A DNA stretch of 5,606 nt. Source: an uncultured Eubacteriales bacterium (GTDB taxonomy: Bacteria; Bacillota; Clostridia; Lachnospirales; Lachnospiraceae). The position numbers were made by a program, and so were the translations under genes. Below the pieces are notes generated by a model. The model searched no databases. It had not been told where the DNA came from and was given only the letters and a program-made list of their open reading frames with translations. Positions 1 through 4,139 of the stretch are shown here, in pieces. Position 1 is the stretch's first letter; each line of letters opens with the position of its first letter. The stretch covers positions 1 through 5,606 of the forward strand of contig UQCD01000029.1 of assembly GCA_900539455.1 (NCBI GenBank), given 5' to 3'.

Positions 1-62
1 CAAATGGTAAGGCAACGGACTCTGACTCCGTCATTTTCAAGGTTCGAATCCTTGTGGGCCAG
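1..62 (+). tRNA. tRNA-Gln (anticodon CUG), 5' end outside the window
   Basis: The 3' part of a glutamine tRNA gene. The D loop and its 3' strand are at 1-13. The anticodon stem is ACGGA (15-19) with TCCGT (27-31) around the 7-nt loop 20-26, which puts anticodon CTG at 22-24 and reads CAG codons. The T arm is CAAGG (38-42) with CCTTG (50-54) around TTCGAAT. The 3' acceptor strand is 55-61 and the discriminator base is G62. The next bases are CTA, so CCA is not encoded and must be added after transcription. The segment between the anticodon and T stems is six nucleotides, one more than usual. The 5' acceptor strand and most of the D stem lie upstream of the window. Confidence 0.95.
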
Positions 63-67
63 CTATG

Positions 68-95
68 AAGCACCTGTATATCGGGTGCTTTTTTT
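68..95 (+). terminator. Intrinsic terminator of the tRNA transcript
   Basis: AAGCACC (68-74) pairs perfectly with GGTGCTT (84-90) around a 9-nt loop and runs into an unbroken T tract ending at 95. It begins six bases after the tRNA discriminator base, as expected for a terminator ending a tRNA transcription unit. Confidence 0.9.
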
Positions 96-104
96 GTAGC
101 AAAA

Positions 105-213
105 GCCCACGGAGCGAAAGCCGTGCTTGCACGGACTTTCATTCAGTGGGCGTAAGAACAGCGAGGTGCGAAGCAGCGAGCGTTCGTTTGCTATGAGTAG
201 GCGAAGCCTACTC
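105..213. repeat. Hairpin-rich intergenic repeat, unit 1
   Basis: First unit of a structured repeat array that fills the gene-free stretch 96-479. In order: an outer stem GCCCAC (105-110) with GTGGGC (146-151); inside it a long hairpin in which GAAAG (116-120) pairs with CTTTC (136-140) and CCGTGC (121-126) with GCACGG (129-134), leaving A135 bulged; then the 22-nt module CAGCGAG-GTGCGAAG-CAGCGAG at 159-180; then a perfect hairpin GAGTAGGC/GCCTACTC (195-202 with 206-213) closed by a GAA triloop. Bases 112-179 recur at 369-436 with only two mismatches. By hand count 39 of 68 bases there are G or C, clearly richer than the flanking genes. I see no open coding signal. The class of element is not one I can name. 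It resembles extragenic palindromic repeats, but that is an inference. Confidence 0.8.
195..213. repeat. Perfect hairpin with GCGAAGC apex
   Basis: Eight perfectly paired bases (195-202 with 206-213) enclose a three-base GAA loop, so the tip reads GCGAAGC. That heptamer is known from biophysical work as an exceptionally stable DNA mini-hairpin. No T tract follows, so it is not an obvious terminator. Confidence 0.8.
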
Positions 214-270
214 GTTAATACTAATTAAGGTAGGAATGTGCTTGCACAAAAATATGAAGCGAAAAACAGA

Positions 271-327
271 TATTTGACATCAAACACAGCGAGCAGCGAA
301 GCAGCGAGCTGGTGAAGATGTCAAATA
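271..327. repeat. 11-bp inverted repeat enclosing a triple CAGCGAG loop
   Basis: TATTTGACATC (271-281) and GATGTCAAATA (317-327) are perfect inverse complements. The 35-nt loop holds CAGCGAG, CAGCGAAG and CAGCGAG head to tail, with a further short stem CAGC/GCTG (287-290 with 308-311) and GCGAAGC at 296-302. The left arm contains TTGACA (274-279), but no -10 sequence lies at the right distance, so I read it as a structural dyad and not as a promoter. Confidence 0.75.
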
Positions 328-332
328 AAGGA

Positions 333-353
333 GCATAAAGCGAAGCTTTATGC
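333..353. repeat. Second perfect hairpin with GCGAAGC apex
   Basis: GCATAAAGC (333-341) pairs with GCTTTATGC (345-353) over nine bases around a GAA triloop. The stem sequence differs from the hairpin at 195-213 while the GCGAAGC tip and the perfect pairing are kept, which suggests selection on, or a mechanism maintaining, the structure. Confidence 0.8.
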
Positions 354-368
354 GAGCTTGCCAGGAAA

Positions 369-437
369 GAGCGAAAGCCGTGCTTGCACGAGCTTTCATT
401 CAGTGGGCGTAAGAACAGCGAGGTGCGAAGCAGCGAA
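369..437. repeat. Hairpin-rich intergenic repeat, unit 3 (truncated)
   Basis: Near-identical copy of 112-179 (66 of 68 bases). The two differences, GA at 134-135 versus AG at 391-392, move the bulged A by one position while keeping a fully paired stem (GAAAGC/GCTTTC, 373-378 with 392-397, and CGTGC/GCACG, 379-383 with 386-390). The 22-nt module is at 416-437. The unit lacks the outer GCCCAC arm and the GAA-loop hairpin. Instead a weaker imperfect stem, TTGAG/CTCAA (441-445 with 461-465), abuts the Shine-Dalgarno of the thioesterase gene. Confidence 0.8.
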
Positions 438-479
438 GTGTTGAGGCTTTTTAGGAGCTTCTCAAGGAAAGGAAAAGAA

Positions 480-1184
480 ATGTATATTTTTGAAAGCATA
501 GTTAGATACAGCGAAGCCTCTAACAATGGCAAGCTGGATATTGGAGCGTTGGTGGATTACTTTCAGGACTGCTCGACCTTCCAATCTGAAGCATTAGGTG
601 TAGGAATTGAGCATTTAAGAGAAAAGGAAATTGCATGGGTTCTTAATTCATGGCAAATTGTTATTGAAGAATATCCTAAGCTGGGCGAAAAAATAAAGAT
701 AGGAACAAAGGCATATGATTTTAAAGGATTATATGGATATAGAAATTTCTGTATAATGGATGCGAAGGACAATATGCTTGTTAAGGCAAACTCTTTATGG
801 GTGCTTATTAATGCAAAAACCGGTATGCCTGTAAAAGCACCAATAGAGGAAACAGATCCATATGGAAAAGAAGAAAAAATTGATATGGAGTACACAGACA
901 GAAAAATAAAGGTTGAAGGAGAGCCAGAGGAAAGAGAAGGATTCCCTGTTAAGAAATATCACATTGATACAAATGGACATGTTAATAATGCCTGGTACAT
1001 TAAGTTTGCAAAGGAATATTTACCTGATGATTTTTTAGTGAAAACCATAAGAACTGAATACAAAATAGCAGCAAAGTATGGTAATAAAATTTATCCTGTG
1101 GTATATTCTAATTCAGATAAGCAAATTGTAGCTCTTAATAATGAAATGGGAAAGCCATTTGCCATAGTAGAGTTTACACGATAA
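480..1184 (+). CDS. Acyl-ACP thioesterase (FatA/FatB-type, double hot-dog)
   Basis: Probable acyl-[acyl-carrier-protein] thioesterase of 234 residues, which would release free fatty acids from acyl-ACP in the cytoplasm. The length fits the bacterial FatA-like family with two hot-dog folds. The N-terminal half carries the LVDYFQDCSTFQSE helix (about 24-37) and the IAWVLNSWQI strand (51-60). The second half carries DTNGHVNNAWY (163-173), giving Asp163, Asn165 and His167 with the D-x-N-x-H spacing of the plant FatB active site. The acidic residue expected about 30 residues later seems replaced in YKIAAKYG (194-201), where Ala197 aligns by eye with Glu. I chose ATG 480 because AAGGAAAGG (464-472) is a good ribosome binding site. 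An in-frame ATG at 384 would add 32 residues read from the upstream repeat and is unlikely. The stop is 30 nt before cvfB, suggesting an operon. Confidence 0.88.
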   Translation: MYIFESIVRYSEASNNGKLDIGALVDYFQDCSTFQSEALGVGIEHLREKEIAWVLNSWQIVIEEYPKLGEKIKIGTKAYDFKGLYGYRNFCIMDAKDNMLVKANSLWVLINAKTGMPVKAPIEETDPYGKEEKIDMEYTDRKIKVEGEPEEREGFPVKKYHIDTNGHVNNAWYIKFAKEYLPDDFLVKTIRTEYKIAAKYGNKIYPVVYSNSDKQIVALNNEMGKPFAIVEFTR

Positions 1185-1214
1185 TAAAAACAAATAAATA
1201 AAGGACGGCAGACA

Positions 1215-2045
1215 ATGATTCAATTAGGAAAAATTCAGAAATTACACATATTAAAATTTACAGATTTTGGTGCATATCTTGGAGAAAATGATGATGAAAA
1301 GATATTATTACCCAAAAAGCAGGTACCTGAGGACGCAAAGCTTGGTACAGTGCTTTCAGTATTTGTGTATAGAGATTCAGAGGATAGATTGATTTGTACC
1401 ACCTCTGTTCCTAAGCTTACACTAGGAGAAGTAGCTGTACTAAAGGTAAATGATGTCACAAAAATCGGTGCATTTTTAGACTGGGGACTTGAAAAAGACT
1501 TATTTTTGTCCTTTAAGGAAATGACAGCCAGAGTCGAAAGTGGCAAGGAATATATAGTTGCCTTATATATTGACAAATCTAACAGACTTGCAGCAACTAT
1601 GAAGGTATATCCATACTTAAAGCTTGCAGGTGATTACGAAAAGGATGACGAGGTATCAGGTATTGTTTACGAAATTCACCCTGACTTTGGTGCATATGTG
1701 GCTATTGACAATGAATATCAGGGTATGATACTTAAAAATGAAGTGCATGATACCTTGAAGGTTGGAGATATAGTTAATTGCAGAGTTGTAAAAGTGCGAG
1801 AAGATGGTAAAATTAATTTAAGCCCAAACAAAAAAGCATATTTACAAATGGACGAGGACTCAGAAAAAATTATTTCTGTAATTAAAGAATATGATGGTGT
1901 ACTGCCATATAATGATAAGGTGTCACCAGCTATTATAGAAAGAGATTTCCATATGAGTAAGGCTGCCTTTAAAAGAGCAGTAGGCAGATTGTATAAAGCA
2001 AGAAAGATTGAAATTACAGATAGCTCAATCAGATTATGCGAATAA
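1215..2045 (+). CDS. cvfB: CvfB-type S1 RNA-binding protein
   Basis: A 276-residue protein of the CvfB/YitL family, RNA-binding regulators known in Firmicutes to influence virulence-factor expression and RNA turnover. Three S1-like OB domains follow one another: about 1-62 (TDFGAYL at 16-22), 66-130 (KIGAFLDWG at 83-91) and 142-205 (PDFGAYVAI at 156-164, then GKINLSP at 198-204). The C-terminal 65 residues (IIERDFHMSKAAFKRAVGRLY at about 240-260 without interruption) look like the family's winged helix. Length and architecture match a complete member. AAAGGA (1200-1205) lies nine bases before the ATG. It follows the thioesterase by 30 nt and no terminator is visible between them. Its own end is followed only by a weak stem (AGCTT/AAGCT, 2056-2060 with 2070-2074) without an adjacent T tract. 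Confidence 0.9.
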   Translation: MIQLGKIQKLHILKFTDFGAYLGENDDEKILLPKKQVPEDAKLGTVLSVFVYRDSEDRLICTTSVPKLTLGEVAVLKVNDVTKIGAFLDWGLEKDLFLSFKEMTARVESGKEYIVALYIDKSNRLAATMKVYPYLKLAGDYEKDDEVSGIVYEIHPDFGAYVAIDNEYQGMILKNEVHDTLKVGDIVNCRVVKVREDGKINLSPNKKAYLQMDEDSEKIISVIKEYDGVLPYNDKVSPAIIERDFHMSKAAFKRAVGRLYKARKIEITDSSIRLCE

Positions 2046-2161
2046 AATTGTAGATAGCTTGATTAAATTAAGCTGATAAGATATTATGTATAGTTTTTAA
2101 ACAAAAAATGCTTAGAACTGTAATATGACAAATACACTTAAACAGGTGTAATTTATTAGTC

Positions 2162-2174
2162 CTACAAATTGTAG
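2162..2174. promoter_or_regulatory. Palindrome CTACAA-A-TTGTAG upstream of ridA
   Basis: A perfect 6+1+6 palindrome in the 177-bp gap between cvfB and ridA. TATATT at 2178-2183 could be a -10 box, in which case the palindrome would occupy the spacer between -35 and -10. The matching -35 position (ATTAGT, 2155-2160) is poor. A second, shorter dyad, TACAC/GTGTA, lies at 2133-2137 and 2146-2150. This may be an operator for the ridA-CPBP unit, but no regulator can be named and chance is possible in AT-rich DNA. Confidence 0.35.
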
Positions 2175-2222
2175 AAATATATTACAGCTAAATATAAACA
2201 TCCATACTAGGAGGTATTAGAA

Positions 2223-2597
2223 ATGAAGAAAATTATTAGTACAGACAAGGCACCAGCAGCAATAGGACCATATTCACAGGCTATTGAAGTAAACGGAATG
2301 GTATTTACATCAGGCGTTATACCAGTTGTTCCAGCAACAGGAGAAATTCCAGAGGGCATTGAAGCACAGGCAAAGCAAGCTATTGGCAACTTATGTGCCT
2401 TACTTAAGGAATCAGGTGTTGATGTAGAAAATGTAATTAAGACTACAGTATTTATTAAAGATATGAATGATTTTGGTAAAGTGAATGCAGTTTATTCAGA
2501 GTTCTTTACCAAGGAGTGTCCTGCTCGTTCCTGTGTAGAGGTAGCAAGACTTCCAAAGGATGTTCTTATTGAGATTGAGGCTATAGGTTTAAAATAA
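2223..2597 (+). CDS. ridA: RidA family reactive-intermediate deaminase
   Basis: A complete 124-residue RidA (YjgF/YER057c/UK114) protein. RidA enzymes are small trimeric cytoplasmic proteins that hydrolyse reactive enamine/imine intermediates such as 2-aminoacrylate, released by PLP enzymes, to keto acids and ammonia. The family hallmarks are visible: GPYSQA (15-20, Tyr17), TSG (29-31), and PARSCVEVARLPKD (100-113) with Arg102, the equivalent of the E. coli substrate-binding Arg105. EIEAI (117-121) supplies Glu117, matching E. coli Glu120. The usual SGQ is SGV here (Val32). The start is fixed by AGGAGGT (2209-2215), seven bases upstream. It is followed after 13 nt by the CPBP protease gene, which is probably cotranscribed. 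No biosynthetic PLP enzyme lies nearby, so context adds little to the substrate. Confidence 0.95.
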   Translation: MKKIISTDKAPAAIGPYSQAIEVNGMVFTSGVIPVVPATGEIPEGIEAQAKQAIGNLCALLKESGVDVENVIKTTVFIKDMNDFGKVNAVYSEFFTKECPARSCVEVARLPKDVLIEIEAIGLK

Positions 2598-2610
2598 AAG
2601 GATTTTTTTG

Positions 2611-3531
2611 ATGAAGAAAGTTACAAAAACAAATGTTATATTTACAGCATTAATTTTGATATACATTATAATGACATTTTCCATAAGGTTAATTCCTAAG
2701 AGATTTCTAACCTATAATTTGTTATTGGTTTTGCCAGAAATAGTCATATTACTGGCAGCCTTAGGTGTTGCAAAATTATTAAAGGTGGACACACTAAAAG
2801 AGCCGAAATTTACAGCAGTTTCCATTGGTACCTGTGTAAAATCAGTGATATTAGCATTCTTATGCTTACCACTTATAGGTGCTATTAGTGCTATTACCAG
2901 TAATATTAGTGGAAATACAGCATCAAATGCTATTTCAAAGGTTATGGATAATCCATTGTGGTTGAATTTACTTTTACTAGCAGTATTACCAGCGTTAGTT
3001 GAGGAATATGTATTCCGAGGATTAATATTTTTAGGCTACAAAAAGAGAAATCCATTAAAGGCGGTGCTGTTAAGTGCAGTATTATTTGGATTTATGCACC
3101 TTAATATAAACCAGTTCAGTTACGCCTTTGTTTTAGGAATTGTTCTTGCACTTTTAGTATATGCTACAGGAAGTATTATTCCGGGCATATTAGTACACTT
3201 TACTATAAATGGCTACAGCGTAGTAGTATCCTATATATTAGCTAATAAAGTGACAGATAGTACAGAGCCTGTTAATGAGGCTGCTACTGGTCAGATTACA
3301 GTATTTACGATTTTATTCTTAATAGCTGTGTTAATAATGCTGACCTCCTTTGCAGTCCGTTTATTCCTAAATATATGTAAGCATAATAGAGGTATTAATA
3401 GTGTAAAAAACATTTTTAATAAGGATATGTGGAATACATATGCAGATGAGGGAAAGTTTATTGACGGGTATCTTATGACAGGTGTAATTATATGTATTGT
3501 ATTTATTGTATACTTTGACTTTATAGTTTAA
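2611..3531 (+). CDS. CPBP family intramembrane metalloprotease
   Basis: A 306-residue polytopic membrane protein of the CPBP/ABI (CAAX protease and bacteriocin-processing, PF02517) family. All three family motifs are visible: EEYVFR (131-136, EExxxR), FGFMH (159-163, FxxxH) and HFTIN (196-200, HxxxN), which together supply the metal-binding Glu and His residues. Hydrophobic segments near 9-29, 36-56, 76-96, 116-130, 150-168, 171-190, 228-250 and 287-304 suggest about eight membrane passes. The stretch 251-286 is a polar loop before the last helix. Members cleave membrane or prenylated substrates, or protect against bacteriocins. The substrate here is unknown. I chose ATG 2611 over the in-frame TTG at 2608 because AAAAGGA (2596-2602), overlapping the ridA stop, is eight bases upstream. 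It is probably translated from the ridA transcript. Confidence 0.92.
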   Translation: MKKVTKTNVIFTALILIYIIMTFSIRLIPKRFLTYNLLLVLPEIVILLAALGVAKLLKVDTLKEPKFTAVSIGTCVKSVILAFLCLPLIGAISAITSNISGNTASNAISKVMDNPLWLNLLLLAVLPALVEEYVFRGLIFLGYKKRNPLKAVLLSAVLFGFMHLNINQFSYAFVLGIVLALLVYATGSIIPGILVHFTINGYSVVVSYILANKVTDSTEPVNEAATGQITVFTILFLIAVLIMLTSFAVRLFLNICKHNRGINSVKNIFNKDMWNTYADEGKFIDGYLMTGVIICIVFIVYFDFIV

Positions 3532-3555
3532 ATGTAGATTACATTTATGATTTTT
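3529..3555 (+). terminator. AT-rich terminator-like hairpin after the CPBP gene
   Basis: TAAATGTA (3529-3536) pairs perfectly with TACATTTA (3540-3547) around a GAT loop, and five T residues follow at 3551-3555. The stem begins in the stop codon. It has few G-C pairs and the T run is separated by three bases, so it may be only partly effective. Confidence 0.5.
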
Positions 3556-3593
3556 GAGTAATTTATTAATGCTCATATCAAAATATTTATATA

Positions 3594-3601
3594 GCCGATT
3601 T
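3594..3601 (+). promoter_or_regulatory. Sigma-28 (SigD/FliA)-like -10 element
   Basis: GCCGATTT resembles the GCCGATAA/GCCGATAT -10 element of flagellar sigma-28 promoters and stands directly before a YjfB-family motility gene. Against it, the TAAA -35 expected about 15 bases upstream is absent (the position reads ATAT), though CAAAA occurs at 3579-3583, too close. A start about seven bases downstream would fall inside the Shine-Dalgarno region and leave a leader of roughly 11 nt. The alternative is a sigma-A promoter such as TTGAGT (3554-3559) with TATCAA (3576-3581). Confidence 0.35.
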
Positions 3602-3618
3602 TGAAGGAGGTGAGGTTA

Positions 3619-3795
3619 ATGGATATTGCAGCTTTATCATCAGTAATGAGCCAGACAGCTCTGATGAATCAAGTCAGCACAGCAGTTCTAAGCAAGTCCC
3701 TAGACAACATGGAGGTTATGGGAGATGGAATGAAAAAAATTCTTGAAACTTCCGTACAACCTCAGCTTGGACAAAATTTTGATGTTAGCATCTAA
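3619..3795 (+). CDS. YjfB family small motility-associated protein
   Basis: A 58-residue protein matching the YjfB family (putative motility protein, PF14070): it opens with MDIAALSSVMSQTAL, continues with a short amphipathic helical stretch, and ends in the characteristic PQLGQNFDVSI. Members are about 60 residues, so this is complete. The molecular function is not established; in Bacillus subtilis the gene is linked with the motility regulon. ATG 3619 is chosen because AAGGAGGTGA (3604-3613) is a perfect anti-16S match, with GGAGG eight bases before the ATG. The in-frame TTG at 3601 has no ribosome binding site. It is flanked by a terminator-like hairpin upstream and a strong terminator downstream, so it is probably monocistronic. 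It implies a flagellated host. Confidence 0.85.
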   Translation: MDIAALSSVMSQTALMNQVSTAVLSKSLDNMEVMGDGMKKILETSVQPQLGQNFDVSI

Positions 3796-3849
3796 TTTTT
3801 AGTGGTACATTTCTAAGAGATATATTTCTAAAATTAGAGCAACTCAAGG

Positions 3850-3869
3850 GATTTAGTGAAAGCTAAATC
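3850..3869 (+). other. Perfect hairpin in the yjfB 3' region
   Basis: GATTTAG (3850-3856) pairs with CTAAATC (3863-3869) around the loop TGAAAG. It lies between the stop codon and the terminator of the yjfB transcript. TACAAGGA (3870-3877), a full match to the core of the CsrA-binding consensus, follows immediately. The rest of 3796-3849 is AT-rich, with only the small dyad TCTAA/TTAGA at 3827-3838. Confidence 0.5.
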
Positions 3870-3876
3870 TACAAGG

Positions 3877-3914
3877 AGCCATACTTTACAGATAATGTAT
3901 AGTATGGCTTTTTT
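3877..3914 (+). terminator. Strong intrinsic terminator after yjfB
   Basis: AGCCATACT (3877-3885) pairs perfectly with AGTATGGCT (3901-3909). Inside, TACA (3887-3890) pairs with TGTA (3896-3899) after one T-T mismatch, and the loop is GATAA. A run of six T (3909-3914) follows. It separates the yjfB transcript from the riboswitch-controlled operon. Confidence 0.92.
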
Positions 3915-3920
3915 GCTATA

Positions 3921-3949
3921 TTGACAAAAAAACTTAAAAATAGTAGTAT
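3921..3949 (+). promoter_or_regulatory. Sigma-A promoter of the riboswitch operon
   Basis: A perfect -35 TTGACA (3921-3926), a 17-bp A-rich spacer and a -10 TAGTAT (3944-3949, four of six matches) lie just after the yjfB terminator. Transcription would start near 3956, giving a leader of about 180 nt that contains the whole cyclic-di-GMP aptamer. A weaker alternative is TTGAAC (3966-3971) with TATATA (3991-3996), spaced 19 bp apart, which would start close to the aptamer itself. Confidence 0.7.
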
Positions 3950-4003
3950 TTTAATTGATTGATACTTGAACTTGAATTGGGAGAGTATTGTATATATAGA
4001 AGA

Positions 4004-4074
4004 TTTGGCAAACTATTAGTGATGATAGGACGCAAAGCCTAGGAGTCTATATTGGTAGATAGTCCGGTTGCAGT
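4004..4074 (+). promoter_or_regulatory. Cyclic-di-GMP-I (GEMM-I) riboswitch aptamer
   Basis: The conserved core of the class I cyclic-di-GMP riboswitch is present in order: GGCAAAC (4007-4013), a stem CTATTA/TGATAG (4013-4018 with 4023-4028) capped by the GNRA tetraloop GTGA, the hallmark GGACGCAAAGCC (4028-4039), and a second stem. That stem has GGA (4042-4044) pairing with TCC (4063-4065) and TCTA (4046-4049) with TAGA (4056-4059), with ATAG-type bases (4059-4062) where the tetraloop receptor sits in the family. The 3' side CCGGTTGC (4064-4071) closes P1 by pairing TTGC (4068-4071) with GCAA (4008-4011). P1 is short (four pairs by eye). The ligand is the second messenger cyclic di-GMP, which controls the motile-to-sessile switch. 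The aptamer precedes a membrane protein and an exported protein. Confidence 0.92.
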
Positions 4075-4099
4075 AAAGTTATTTTATTGCAGCTTTTTT
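4067..4099 (+). terminator. Riboswitch expression-platform terminator
   Basis: GTTGCAGTAAA (4067-4077) pairs with TTTATTGCAGC (4083-4093), with G-T pairs at 4068/4092 and 4073/4087, around the loop GTTAT (4078-4082). Six T residues (4094-4099) follow. Its 5' arm takes TTGC (4068-4071), the 3' strand of aptamer P1. The two folds exclude each other, so ligand binding should prevent termination and act as an ON switch. This polarity is inferred from the pairing. Confidence 0.85.
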
Positions 4100-4139
4100 A
4101 TTGGATTTTGTATAACACATTGAAACAACTGGAGGAAAA

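Larger units (their letters stand above)
237..353. repeat. Hairpin-rich intergenic repeat, unit 2 (diverged)
   Basis: Second, more diverged unit with the same order of parts as unit 1. TGTGC (237-241) pairs with GCACA (244-248) and contains the same GTGCTTGCAC core (238-247). An 11-bp perfect inverted repeat follows (271-281 with 317-327), holding in its loop the 22-nt module CAGCGAG-CAGCGAAG-CAGCGAG (287-308). A perfect 9-bp hairpin with a GAA loop (333-353) ends the unit. The module starts 128 bp after that of unit 1 and 129 bp before that of unit 3, so the periodicity is close to exact although most of the sequence between has diverged. Confidence 0.7.

Noticed and set aside
274..302. TTGACA at 274-279 as a promoter for the thioesterase operon
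   Set aside because: The -10 position 17 bp downstream reads CGAAGC, and TTGACA is part of a perfect 11-bp inverted-repeat arm.
105..437. CRISPR array
   Set aside because: The repeats are structured modules with internal hairpins and similar sequence between them. There are no short identical repeats separated by unique spacers of constant length.
384..479. N-terminal extension of the thioesterase from the in-frame ATG at 384
   Set aside because: The 32 codons are read from the intergenic repeat, have no ribosome binding site, and resemble nothing in thioesterases, while ATG 480 has a good Shine-Dalgarno and a sensible family N terminus.
221..532. Minus-strand open frame of 103 codons across the repeat array
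   Set aside because: It runs through hairpin repeats and into the thioesterase start, with no convincing ribosome binding site or recognisable protein pattern. It is best explained as chance.
563..895. Minus-strand open frame of 110 codons
   Set aside because: It lies wholly inside the thioesterase gene in antisense and shows no protein family features. The similar antisense frames inside cvfB (1235-1576), ridA (2207-2389), the CPBP gene (3367-3576) and across the final gene pair (5007-5192) are shadows as well.
2056..2074. Terminator for cvfB
   Set aside because: AGCTT/AAGCT forms only a short AT-rich stem and is followed by GATAAG, not by a T tract.
2608..2610. TTG start for the CPBP gene
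   Set aside because: The ATG immediately after it at 2611 is better spaced from AAAAGGA and is the usual start codon.
3796..3880. A second riboswitch upstream of the operon promoter
   Set aside because: The segment contains a hairpin and GGA motifs, but I could not match it to any aptamer consensus I know, and it belongs to the 3' end of the yjfB transcript.
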